Shown here piece by piece: positions 32,191 through 40,572 of a stretch of 64,000 nucleotides of DNA. The translations under genes were made by a program, and so were the position numbers. Under the pieces are notes generated by a model that was not told the DNA's origin, did not search any database, and saw only the letters and a program-made list of their open reading frames with translations. Each line of letters starts with the position of its first letter. Within the stretch, counting starts at the first letter, position 1. Origin of the DNA: Actinacidiphila alni (GTDB taxonomy: Bacteria > Actinomycetota > Actinomycetes > Streptomycetales > Streptomycetaceae); the NCBI RefSeq assembly GCF_900112845.1, contig NZ_FONG01000009.1:1-64000 (forward strand), in the 5' to 3' direction.

Positions 32191-33162
32191 CATCGGGCGC
32201 TCGGGCTGCGCAAAGGCCGGGTCGTCCAGGCCCGAGCCCGCCTTCTTGCCCCACATCGCCGCCCGCCACAGCTCGGCGATCCGCGCGTCGGAGGCGCCGG
32301 AGCGCAGCGCCGAGCGCAGGTCGGACTCCTCGCGGGCGAACAGGCAGTTGCGGACCTGGCCGTCGGCGGTCAGCCGCGTACGGTCGCAGGCGTGGCAGAA
32401 GGGGCGGGTGACCGAGCCGATCACACCGACCCGGGCCGGGCCGCCGTCCACCAGCCAGCGCTCGGCGGGCGCGGAGCCGCGGGTCGACTCGCCCTCGGGG
32501 GTGAGGGTGAAGCGGTCGTGCAGGGCGGCGAGGATCTCGTCCGCGGTGACCATGTCGGTGCGCTGCCAGCCGTGCTGGGCGTCGAGCGGCATCTGCTCGA
32601 TGAAGCGCAGTTCGTAGCCCCGCTCGACGGCCCAGGCCAGCAGCTCGGGCGCCTCGTCGTCATTGACGCCGCGCATCAGCACCGCGTTGACCTTCACCGG
32701 GGCCAGGCCCGCCTCGGCGGCGGCGGCCATGCCGGCCAGGACGTCCGCGTGCCGGTCGCGGCGGGTCAGGGTGCGGAAGACCTCGGGCCGCAGGGTGTCG
32801 AGGGAGACATTGACCCGGTCCAGGCCCGCGGCGCGCAGCGCGGCGGCGGTGCGGCGCAGCCCGATGCCGTTGGTGGTCAGCGACAGCTTGGGGCGCGGCT
32901 CCAGGGCCGCGCAGCGCTCGACGATGCCGACAAGGCCGGGCCGCAGCAGCGGCTCGCCGCCGGTGAAGCGGACATCGGTCACGCCCAGCTCGGTGACCGC
33001 GATCCGTACCATCCGGACGATCTCGTCGTCGGTCAGCAGATCGGGCTTGGCCAGCCACTGCAGGCCCTCTTCCGGCATGCAGTAGGTGCAGCGCAGATTG
33101 CAGCGGTCGGTGAGGGAGACGCGGAGGTCGGTCGCCACTCGGCCGTAGGTGTCGATGAGCAC
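32173..33162 (-). CDS. moaA: GTP 3',8-cyclase (molybdenum cofactor synthesis)
   Basis: A 329-aa radical-SAM enzyme for the first step of molybdopterin synthesis. The N-terminal cluster ligands are Cys21, Cys25 and Cys28 (CNLRCTYC). The second [4Fe-4S] site shows FCHACDRTR and NCLF. The required C-terminal Gly-Gly is present (SAIGG). No other moa gene is nearby. It overlaps the convergent Cys/His-rich gene by 18 bp. Confidence 0.97.
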   Translation of the reverse strand: MLIDTYGRVATDLRVSLTDRCNLRCTYCMPEEGLQWLAKPDLLTDDEIVRMVRIAVTELGVTDVRFTGGEPLLRPGLVGIVERCAALEPRPKLSLTTNGIGLRRTAAALRAAGLDRVNVSLDTLRPEVFRTLTRRDRHADVLAGMAAAAEAGLAPVKVNAVLMRGVNDDEAPELLAWAVERGYELRFIEQMPLDAQHGWQRTDMVTADEILAALHDRFTLTPEGESTRGSAPAERWLVDGGPARVGVIGSVTRPFCHACDRTRLTADGQVRNCLFAREESDLRSALRSGASDARIAELWRAAMWGKKAGSGLDDPAFAQPERPMSAIGG

Positions 33163-33273
33163 GGGCTCCGCCTCCTTTCGGGCGCTCGGGTGCGCGTGAC
33201 ACGTCCGGGCGCCGGATGCGCCGCGGTCCTTCCACCCTATGACGTGGTGCCGACAATGCGGCAGGCCAATCTA

Positions 33274-33286
33274 CAACAATTTGTTG
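33274..33286. promoter_or_regulatory. AT-rich palindrome upstream of moaA
   Basis: CAACAA-T-TTGTTG is a perfect inverted repeat in otherwise GC-rich DNA, 112 bp upstream of the moaA start and 147 bp upstream of the small plus-strand ORF. It looks like a regulator-binding site; the protein is unknown. Confidence 0.4.
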
Positions 33287-33432
33287 AAGATACGGCCGGG
33301 CGGGCGACCCGGCGAGCACGCGCGGCCGGATGCGACACCGCGGCGCGCCCGGTTCGTTGAGCAGTCCGGCGGCGCACACCACGCCGTCACCCTCCCGTCA
33401 CCCTGCCGCCCAGGATCCGCCGAGGCACCGCC

Positions 33433-33654
33433 GTGAACACCCCGCCCACCCCGCCGCCGCACCAGCCGCAGGTCCCGGCCCGCAGGCCGTACGGGAGCGT
33501 GTGGCTGCCGACCACCGCCGGCTCTCCCGCCTCCCCCGTGGCTCCCACCGCCCCGGCCGCCACCGTCACCCCGGTCGCGCCCCGCCATCCGTACCGGGTG
33601 CGGCTGCCGCTGCTGAGCATCCAGGCGTTGCGATCCGGCCGCCGGGACGGCTGA
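33433..33654 (+). CDS. Small Pro-rich hypothetical protein
   Basis: A 73-aa ORF with almost every third codon position G or C and GAGG 7 nt before its GTG start, which favours real coding. The N-terminal half is Pro/Thr/Ala-rich; the C-terminus is basic (RHPYRVRLPLLSIQALRSGR). No domain, signal or membrane helix is seen. It lies alone between moaA and the protease gene. Confidence 0.5.
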   Translation: MNTPPTPPPHQPQVPARRPYGSVWLPTTAGSPASPVAPTAPAATVTPVAPRHPYRVRLPLLSIQALRSGRRDG

Positions 33655-33797
33655 ACGGCCGCCGCCGCGGGGCCGTTTCGGACCGATCCGCGCAAGTGGA
33701 CTTCTTCGGGCGCCCGTTGGGCACTAGTTTCCATCGTCATGCACACGCCGTACGGCAGACCCGCCCGTCCGGCGGCCGATGGACGATTGGAGACCCC

Positions 33798-35393
33798 ATG
33801 GTTCCGCTCCCAGGACTCCCCCGGCGGCGCCGCGCGCTCACATCCGGGCTCGGCCTGGCGATGGCCGCCGCCGTCGCCCTGATCCCCGGCACCACATCGG
33901 CGTCCGCCACGCAGGCCGCGCACGCCCGGCTCGGCGCCGCCACCGCCGCGCACCCCGGCCAGGCGCCGCGGACGAACGGCCAGGCGCCGCGTACGGACGG
34001 GCCGTTGCTGTCGTACGTCGTCTCCGTCGACGGCGGGCGCGGCACGCAGAAGTCCGTCGAGCGCGCGATATCCCGTGCGGGCGGCCAAGTGGTGATCGCC
34101 TACGACCGGATAGGCGTGATCGTCGCGCATTCGGCCGACCCCGGCTTCGGGGCGGCGCTCCGGCGGGTGCGCGGCGTGCACAGCGCGGGGGCGACCAGGA
34201 CGGCCGCCATCGAGCCGACCGCGACCACCCAGGCGGGCTCCCTGCGGACGCTGACCGCCGCCGAGGCCGCCGCCATCGGTGCGCAACGGACCGACGGGCA
34301 GGAGCCGTTGGAGGCCGACCAGTGGGACCTGCGGGCGATCCGCGCCGACAAGGCGGCGCGGGTGAACCCGGGCAGCCCCCGGGTGACCGTCGGGATCATC
34401 GACACCGGTGTGGACGACACCCACCCCGACCTGGCCGCCAACTTCTCCCCGAAGCAGTCCGCGAGCTGCGTGGGCGGTGTCCCCGACACCTCGGCCGGCG
34501 CCTGGCGCCCGTGGGACCCCGCGGTCGACTACCACGGCACCCATGTGGCCGGTGAGATCGCCGCCGCGCGCAACGGTGTCGGTGTGGCGGGCGTCGCCCC
34601 GGGCGTACGGATCGCGGCGATCAAGGTCAGCGAGCCGGGCACCGCGCTGTTCTACCCCGAGAGCGTGGTCTGCGCCTTCGTCTTCGCCGCCGACCACGGC
34701 ATCGCGGTCACCAACAACAGCTATTACATCGACCCTTGGCTCTACAACTGCCCGAACGACCCGGACCAGCGCGCCATCGTGGACGCCGTCCAGCGGGCCG
34801 CCGCGTACTCCACCCGCAAGGGTGTGCTCAATGTCGCCGCCGCGGGCAACAGCGCCGACGACCTCGCCTCGCACTCACTGACCGACACCTCAAGCCCCGA
34901 CGACTCCACGGCGGTCACCCGCACCGTCGACCCGCACGTCTGCCTGGACATCCCGACCCAACTCCCGGGCGTCGTCACGGTGTCCGCGACCGGCGCGCAG
35001 AACCTCAAGTCGTACTACTCCAGTTACGGCCGGAACGTCATCGATGTGGCCGCGCCCGGCGGCGACGGCTACCAGATCCCGGACACGCCGTCCGGCAACG
35101 GCCGCATCCTGTCGACGCTCCCCGGCGGAAAGTACGGCTACCTACAGGGCACGTCGATGGCCAGCCCGCATGTCGCCGCGGTCGCCGCGCTGATCAAGAG
35201 CCGGCACCCGCACGCCTCACCGGCGCTGCTCCAGGCGCTGCTCAAGGCCGAGGCGGACAACCCCGGTTGCCCGACCGGGCTGTACGACCCGGACGGCGAC
35301 GGCGTGCAGAACGCCACCTGCACGGGCCCGAAGCCGTACAACAGCTTCTACGGGCACGGCATCGTGGACGCGCTGGACGCCGTCGTCGAGTAA
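33798..35393 (+). CDS. Secreted subtilisin-like serine protease (S8)
   Basis: A 531-aa exported protease with a twin-Arg-like basic N-terminus (PRRRRALTSGLGLAMAAAVAL) and cleavage near SASA, about residue 35. A propeptide-like region spans about 60-130. The catalytic triad is Asp in GIIDTGVDDTHPD (about 201), His in YHGTHVAGEIAA (about 247) and Ser in GTSMASPHVAAVAAL (about 452), with the oxyanion Asn in AAAGNS. Several Cys may form disulfides. The signal type (Sec or Tat) is uncertain. Confidence 0.95.
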   Translation: MVPLPGLPRRRRALTSGLGLAMAAAVALIPGTTSASATQAAHARLGAATAAHPGQAPRTNGQAPRTDGPLLSYVVSVDGGRGTQKSVERAISRAGGQVVIAYDRIGVIVAHSADPGFGAALRRVRGVHSAGATRTAAIEPTATTQAGSLRTLTAAEAAAIGAQRTDGQEPLEADQWDLRAIRADKAARVNPGSPRVTVGIIDTGVDDTHPDLAANFSPKQSASCVGGVPDTSAGAWRPWDPAVDYHGTHVAGEIAAARNGVGVAGVAPGVRIAAIKVSEPGTALFYPESVVCAFVFAADHGIAVTNNSYYIDPWLYNCPNDPDQRAIVDAVQRAAAYSTRKGVLNVAAAGNSADDLASHSLTDTSSPDDSTAVTRTVDPHVCLDIPTQLPGVVTVSATGAQNLKSYYSSYGRNVIDVAAPGGDGYQIPDTPSGNGRILSTLPGGKYGYLQGTSMASPHVAAVAALIKSRHPHASPALLQALLKAEADNPGCPTGLYDPDGDGVQNATCTGPKPYNSFYGHGIVDALDAVVE

Positions 35394-35881
35394 CGGGGGG
35401 GCAGCCGCCGCGCACCGCTCTCTCAGAGCTTGACCAGCACTTTGAGGGCGGTGCGCTCGTCCATCGCGCGGTAGCCGTCGGGCACTTCGCCGAGACCCAC
35501 CGTCAGGTCGAAGACCGGGGACGGGTCGACGCTGCCGTTCAGCACGTCGGGCAGCAGCTCGGGGATGTACGTCCTGACCGGCGCGACACCGCCGCGCAGC
35601 GCGATGTTGCGGTCGAACATCTCGCCGAGGTCGAGGCCCGTGCCGCTGCCGTGCGGGACGCCGACGTAGCCGATGGCGCCGCCATCACGGGTGATGCCGA
35701 CCGCGGTCCGCATCGACTGTTCGGTGCCGACGGCCTCGATCACCGCGTGCGCGCCCTGTCCGCCCGTCAGTTGGCGGACCGCGGCCACGGCCTCGTCGCC
35801 GCGCTCGGCGACCACGTCGGTGGCGCCGAAGCCCCGGGCGATGTCGGTGCGCGCCCGGTGCCGGCCGAGCGCGATGATCCT

Positions 35882-35908
35882 CCCCTGGCCTCCGGCATGG
35901 GGGACCCC
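35882..35908 (-). repeat. 27-nt palindromic insert in adh (in frame)
   Basis: The element forms the hairpin CCCC-TG-GCC-TCC-GGC-AT-GGGG followed by GACCCC on the plus strand. It adds GVPHAGGQG to the protein where relatives I recall read about KRLGAERIIALG. On the gene strand it ends GGGGAGGATC, as does the second insert. Confidence 0.6.
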
Positions 35909-36337
35909 AGCGCCCAGCCGCTTCGCGGCCAGCACCCCGCACAGGCCCACGGCGCCGTCCCCGACCACCGCGACCGTCGCGCCCGGCCGCACCCCGGCGC
36001 CGAGGGCCGCGTGGTGCCCGGTGCCCAGCACGTCGGACAGCGACAGCAGCGCGGTCAGCAGCCGCTCGTCGCAGAGCGCGTCGGCGGGCAGCCTGACGAG
36101 GGTGGCGTCGGCGAACGGCACCCGGACCGCCTCGCCCTGGCCGCCGTCGGACTGGCCCTGCTCGCCGATCGAGCCCCAGAATCCGCCGTGTACGCAGGAG
36201 GTCGTCAGGCCCTCGGCGCAGTACGCGCACACGCCGTCCGACCATACGAACGGCGCCACGACCAGGTCGCCGGTCCGCAGCCCGGAGACGTCGGCGCCGG
36301 TCTCCTCCACCACGCCGAGGAATTCGTGCCCGATCCT

Positions 36338-36369
36338 CCCCCTCAGCCCTTCGGGCGCGGGGGTGCCCC
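36338..36369 (-). repeat. 32-nt palindromic insert in adh (frame-breaking)
   Basis: The plus strand reads CCCCC-TCA-GCCC-TTCG-GGC-GC-GGGGG then TGCCCC, a hairpin with a short overhang, built like the 27-nt element 430 bp away. It lies between codons for KPGQ and RIGHEF, which are adjacent or nearly so in relatives, and brings a stop codon and a frame change. Confidence 0.65.
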
Positions 36370-36550
36370 CTGCCCGGGCTTGCGCGCGGACTCCCCGCGG
36401 TACGCCCACAGGTCGCTGCCGCAGATGCAGGCCCGCACCACGCGGACCACGGCGTCCCCCGCGTGCCGGACCCGCGCGTCCGGCACGTCCTCCACCCTCA
36501 GGTCGTGCGGTGCGTGGATGACGGTGGCGCGCATGCGGTGTCCTCGCTGG

Positions 36551-37228
36551 TCAGCTCGGTGTGATCGGGGCGGCTCCACGGTACGCCGGGTCGGCCGCCA
36601 CCGCGCGCGGCGCCCCCGCGGCGAGCAGCGACTGCGCCGCCAGATAGGTCGCCATGATCCAGAAGTCGTGGCCCGGCAGCTCCGGCCAGTCCGCGAGGCC
36701 GGTCGCGATGAGCGTGTCGGACAGCAGGAAGAGGGCGCCGCCGAGCGCCGTGACCGGGCCGAGGCCGTACGCGGCCGCCGCCATCGCCGTCAGCAGCAGG
36801 CTGTAGGCGGCGACCGGGACCCGGAGTCCGGCGTCGAGTCCCGGCCAGAGCAGGGCGACCATCACCGCCCACACGACGGCGTAGACCGCGTGCTGCGGGC
36901 CCGGGGCGTGTCCGTGAAGTCGCCGGGCGGCGAAGAGCCGCAGGTAGCAGATGTGGCCCGCGGCGAAGCCGGCCATGCCGAGCAGGAAGGGGACGGTGCC
37001 GCCGATCTCCAGCAGGACGTCGCCCGCGCAGCCGCACATCAGGGCGGCGAGCAGGGCGCGCGGGGCGCCGCGGGCGGCGGCCCAGGCCGCGAGCGCCGGC
37101 ATCAGGAGGGGTTTGGTGGCCAGTTGGACGAGGTGCTGGTCCAGGGCGATCGCGGTCAGATGGAGGACGGCGAGGGCGCAGAACGCGTCCCGCGAGCGCG
37201 CACCGGTCCCCGGGCCAGGGGTTCTCAC
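36551..37228 (-). CDS. Lysoplasmalogenase (YhhN/TMEM86 family)
   Basis: A 225-aa polytopic membrane protein with about seven helices. The family acids are in TKPLLMPALAAW, CGCAGDVLLEIGG and LGGALFLLSDTLIA; YhhN/TMEM86 enzymes hydrolyse vinyl-ether lysophospholipids. Plasmalogens are not expected in Streptomyces, so the true substrate is uncertain. GTG at 37228 overlaps the upstream hydroxylase-type gene stop (GTGA), suggesting one lipid-related operon. Confidence 0.88.
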   Translation of the reverse strand: MRTPGPGTGARSRDAFCALAVLHLTAIALDQHLVQLATKPLLMPALAAWAAARGAPRALLAALMCGCAGDVLLEIGGTVPFLLGMAGFAAGHICYLRLFAARRLHGHAPGPQHAVYAVVWAVMVALLWPGLDAGLRVPVAAYSLLLTAMAAAAYGLGPVTALGGALFLLSDTLIATGLADWPELPGHDFWIMATYLAAQSLLAAGAPRAVAADPAYRGAAPITPS

Positions 37229-38145
37229 GAGACGGACGGGCTGGTCGTGGTGGCCGGTGCCGGCGACACCGACATGTCCGGCGCCGCCGTGCCAGGCGCC
37301 GCGGTGTCCGCCGCCGCTTCCGGCCGCCAGCCCGGGCCGCGGAAGAGGTGGCCCGCGCGGGCCCGCCAGGTGGGGGCGGCGGCGAGGTCGCGGGCGATCG
37401 CGGCGTACTCGTGGGTGGCGACCCGCAGCGGGTTGTAGGTGGCGATGTTCTTGGTGAGGCCGTAGACGGGTGTCTCGGCCTCGGCGGTGAAGGAGCCGAA
37501 CAGCCGGTCCCAGACGATGAGGATGCCGCCGAAGTTGCGGTCCAGGTAACCGCCCTGGGAGGCGTGGTGCACCCGGTGGTGCGACGGCGTGTTGAGGACG
37601 AACTCCAGCGGGGCGGCCAGCTTGTCGACCCGTTCGGTGTGGATCCAGAACTGGTACACGAGATTGACGGAGGAACAGAAGGCCAGCGCCGCCGGGTGCA
37701 CGCCGAGCGCGATCAGCGGCAGGTAGAACGGCCAGGACGTGAGGCTGGTCCACGGCTGCCGAAGTGCCGTGGAGAGGTTGAAATTCCGGCTGGAGTGGTG
37801 CACGACGTGGCAGGCCCACAGGATCCGGATCACATGGTGGCCGCGGTGCGACCAGTAGTAGAAGAAGTCCTGCGCGAGCAGCATCAGCGGCAGCGTCCAC
37901 CACTCGACGGGCACCCGCAGCGGGGTCAGCGCGTACACACCGGAGTAGATCGCCACGACCGGGATCTTCCAGAGCGCGTCGGTGACCAGACTGCCCAGTC
38001 CCATGGACAGACTCGTGGCGGTGTCCTTGCCCCCGTAACCGGCGGCGTCCTCGTCGGGATGAAAGCGGTAGCTCACCATCTCCACGACGGTGAGCAGCAC
38101 GAAGGCGGGTATCGACCACAGCACGACATCGGGCAGTTGCGGCAT
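37225..38145 (-). CDS. Fatty acid hydroxylase/sterol desaturase family protein
   Basis: A 306-aa membrane di-iron enzyme. The histidine clusters are HRGHH, HVVHHSS and HHRVHHAS, set among four or five membrane helices. The C-terminal ~50 residues are Ala/Pro/Thr-rich and disordered. Family members hydroxylate or desaturate lipids, carotenoids or sterols; the substrate is unknown. It is the first gene of a pair with the lysoplasmalogenase-like gene. Confidence 0.93.
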   Translation of the reverse strand: MPQLPDVVLWSIPAFVLLTVVEMVSYRFHPDEDAAGYGGKDTATSLSMGLGSLVTDALWKIPVVAIYSGVYALTPLRVPVEWWTLPLMLLAQDFFYYWSHRGHHVIRILWACHVVHHSSRNFNLSTALRQPWTSLTSWPFYLPLIALGVHPAALAFCSSVNLVYQFWIHTERVDKLAAPLEFVLNTPSHHRVHHASQGGYLDRNFGGILIVWDRLFGSFTAEAETPVYGLTKNIATYNPLRVATHEYAAIARDLAAAPTWRARAGHLFRGPGWRPEAAADTAAPGTAAPDMSVSPAPATTTSPSVS

Positions 38146-38252
38146 GAACGCACCATAGGGGCACGTCCGGGCGCCGCACCAGACCTTGTTACCGACAAGT
38201 ACGGGCCGGGGTGGCCGGTAGCTGTCAGTGGCGAGCCGTATTCTCTGTGACC

Positions 38253-39266
38253 ATGCTCGACAACTCCACCGCGCAGGCACCGCCCCCGTCCCCGTGGCCC
38301 ACCGCCTATCCGGACGGATACGCGGTGGTCGACGTCGAGACCACCGGACTCGGCCGGGACGACCGGATAGTGTCCGCGGCGGTGTACCGGCTGGACGCCC
38401 GCGGTGAGGTGCAGGACCACTGGTATTCGCCGGTCAACCCGCAGCGCGACCCGGGGCCGGTGTGGATCCACGGGCTCACCGGCGCGATGCTCGCCGACGC
38501 CCCGCTCTTCCCCGAGATCGCAGAACAGCTCGCCGAACGGCTCGCGGGGCGCGTGCTGGTGGCGCACAACGCGGTCTTCGACTGGTCGATGCTCGCCCGG
38601 GAGTACGCGCGGGCCGGTTCCGCCGCGCCCGTCGAGCAGCGGCTGTGCACGATCGTGCTCGCCAAGGAGCTGCGGCTGCCGCTGGCCAACCACAAGCTGG
38701 AGTCGCTGGCTGCGCACTACGGGGTCGAGCAGCGGCGGGCGCACCACGCCCTGGACGACGCGCGGGTGCTGGCCGAGGCGTTCCGGCCGAGCCTGCATCT
38801 GGCCGCCGCGGCCGGGCTCCCGCTGCCGCTGCACACCTGCCGGCCGCTCACCGAGTGGGTCGACGGCGCGTCCGAGACGGTCCCCTCGCCGCGCTCCGGC
38901 CGCCCTTCGTACGGGCCCGGCGCGTACCGCACCACCGGCTGGCGCCCGTCCCGCAAGCGGCCCGCCTGCCCGTACCCCAACCCCGGGCGGCTCGCGCCCG
39001 ACGGGCCGCTCGTGCAGGGCATGCGCGTCGCCTTCTCCGGCGACACCGGGATAGACCGCGAGCTGCTGGAGGACCGGGCGACCGACGCGGGCCTGCACGT
39101 CGCCTCCAGCGTCAGCCGCCTCACCAGCCTGCTGGTCACCAACGACCCGGACTCCCCCACCTCCAAAGCCGTCAAGGCCCGCACCTTCGGCACCCCCGTC
39201 ATCGACGAGCACCGCTTCACCGAACTCCTGAAGGCAGTGACCCCGGCCGACGGCGTCCACGGCTGA
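38253..39266 (+). CDS. DEDDh 3'-5' exonuclease with C-terminal BRCT domain
   Basis: A 337-aa protein of the DNA polymerase III epsilon family. The exonuclease motifs are VVDVETTGL (Asp, Glu), VAHNAVFDWSML (Asp) and HHALDDARV (His, Asp), over residues 20-190. After a Pro/Arg-rich linker there is a BRCT domain (about 250-330; GMRVAFSGDTGIDRELLEDR, LLVTNDPDSPTSKAVKA). It probably acts in repair or proofreading. TATTCT at 38239-38244 predicts a 2-nt leader; GTG at 38247 is an alternative start. Confidence 0.93.
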   Translation: MLDNSTAQAPPPSPWPTAYPDGYAVVDVETTGLGRDDRIVSAAVYRLDARGEVQDHWYSPVNPQRDPGPVWIHGLTGAMLADAPLFPEIAEQLAERLAGRVLVAHNAVFDWSMLAREYARAGSAAPVEQRLCTIVLAKELRLPLANHKLESLAAHYGVEQRRAHHALDDARVLAEAFRPSLHLAAAAGLPLPLHTCRPLTEWVDGASETVPSPRSGRPSYGPGAYRTTGWRPSRKRPACPYPNPGRLAPDGPLVQGMRVAFSGDTGIDRELLEDRATDAGLHVASSVSRLTSLLVTNDPDSPTSKAVKARTFGTPVIDEHRFTELLKAVTPADGVHG

Positions 39267-39337
39267 CGGAGTGATGTCGTGACCCGGACGGGTCGTGCCG
39301 TGTTGCCCGGGCGGGGGCGGGGCCGCAGCCTGGCGGC

Positions 39338-39589
39338 ATGGCACGTTGTGAGGTCTGCGGGAACGACTACGTCATGAGCTTCGAGGTGCACGCGCAGGGC
39401 GCGGTGCATGTCTTCGACAGCTTCGAGTGCGCGATCCACCGGATGGCGCCGATCTGCGAGCACTGCATGGTGCGGATCGTGGGGCACGGGGTGGAGGTGG
39501 ACGGTCACTGGTACTGCGGCGGGCACTGCGCGAAGGCGGAGGGCGGGACGGGGATCGTGGACCGGGTCGGCACGGTCGCCCCGGCCTGA
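39338..39589 (+). CDS. Small Cys-rich protein, metallothionein-like label
   Basis: An 83-aa protein with Cys/His clusters MARCEVCGNDY, FECAIHRMAPICEHCMVRI and HWYCGGHCAKAEG, suited to bind one or two zinc ions as a treble-clef or LIM-like fold. Homologues are often called prokaryotic metallothionein without proof. It may be a metal sensor or adaptor. Confidence 0.83.
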   Translation: MARCEVCGNDYVMSFEVHAQGAVHVFDSFECAIHRMAPICEHCMVRIVGHGVEVDGHWYCGGHCAKAEGGTGIVDRVGTVAPA

Positions 39590-39664
39590 GCCCGGGAGCG
39601 GGTGACCCGGGACAGGTGACCCCCTACCGCAGGAGCCGCGGGGACCGAGTTGTACCGTCGTGGG

Positions 39665-40513
39665 GTGTACCGCTTCCTCTGGTCCCGCCAATGGGTGTTC
39701 CTCACCCTCCTCGGTCTGGTCATGATGCCCACCATGGTCAGACTGGGCTTCTGGCAGCTCCATCGGCACGAGCACCGGGTGGCGAACAACAGGATCATCG
39801 CGGCGAGCCTGGCGGCGAAGCCGGTCCCGGTCGAGACGGTGACGCACCCCGGCGCCGTCCTCCCGAAGCGTGATCTGTACCGCTCGGTGACGGCCAAGGG
39901 CCACTTCGACACGGCGCACGAGGTGGTGGCCCGGCACCGTACGGCGGGCAACTCCGGTTCCGACGACACCTCCGGCGGCGGCCAGGAGGTCGGCTACCAC
40001 GTCATCACCCCGCTGATCCTGGACGACGGCCGGGCGGTCCTGGTCAACCGCGGCTGGATCTCGCCCGGCGACGACCCGACGAAATTCCCGAGGATCACGC
40101 CGCCGCCGACCGGCGAGGTGACCGTGACCGGGCGGCTGCGCCCCGACGAGACGACGTCCGCGACCGGCATCCGCAACCGCAAGGGCCTGCCCGACCGGCA
40201 GATCATGCTGATCAGCAGCACGGCGGACGCGAAATTCGTCCCCGCGACCCTGGTGTCCGGCTATCTGGAGCTGGTGTCGGTCTCGCCGAAGCCCGGCCCG
40301 CACCAGCCCGCGCTGATCCCGGAGCCCGACCACAGCAGCATCGGCCCGCACATGGCGTACGCGATCCAGTGGTGGCTGTTCACCGCGATGGTGCCGGTCG
40401 GCTGGGTGGTGCTGTTCCGCCGCGAGCGCGCCGAACGCGTCGCGGCGAAGGAGAAGCAGGACAATCCGGAGAGCCCGCAGGAACCCGAGGGCAGCGTTCC
40501 GGTGGCGGTCTGA
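39665..40513 (+). CDS. SURF1-family cytochrome oxidase assembly protein
   Basis: A 282-aa membrane protein with N- and C-terminal helices (FLTLLGLVMMPTMVRLGFWQL and YAIQWWLFTAMVPVGWVVLF) flanking an extracytoplasmic domain. SURF1 signatures are GFWQLHRHEHR, VLVNRGWISPG and HMAYAIQWW. It helps mature the haem a3 site of cytochrome c oxidase. GTG 39665 gives VYRFLW as in relatives; TTG 39650 is an alternative. Confidence 0.92.
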   Translation: MYRFLWSRQWVFLTLLGLVMMPTMVRLGFWQLHRHEHRVANNRIIAASLAAKPVPVETVTHPGAVLPKRDLYRSVTAKGHFDTAHEVVARHRTAGNSGSDDTSGGGQEVGYHVITPLILDDGRAVLVNRGWISPGDDPTKFPRITPPPTGEVTVTGRLRPDETTSATGIRNRKGLPDRQIMLISSTADAKFVPATLVSGYLELVSVSPKPGPHQPALIPEPDHSSIGPHMAYAIQWWLFTAMVPVGWVVLFRRERAERVAAKEKQDNPESPQEPEGSVPVAV

Positions 40514-40572
40514 CGTCCGGTCCCCGCACCCTGGACGGATCCATCCCCACTGGAAGGCGGCGAGGCGACACC

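Larger units (their letters stand above)
35423..36534 (-). pseudogene. Zinc-dependent alcohol dehydrogenase, broken by a palindromic insert
   Basis: The gene starts at ATG 36534 with MRATVIHAPHDLRVEDVPDA and the zinc-site ACICGSDLWAYRG. About 57 codons in, a 32-nt palindrome (36338-36369) adds an in-frame TGA and shifts the frame. The rest of the MDR protein continues in another frame from about 36337: IGHEFLGVVEETG, CAYCAEGLTTSCVHGGFWGS, the cofactor fold VAVVGDGAVGLCG and the C-terminus TALKVLVKL. A second, in-frame insert (35882-35908) adds about nine residues after KRLGA. Without recoding or reinitiation no full-length enzyme is made. A sequencing error alone would not remove the TGA. Confidence 0.8.
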
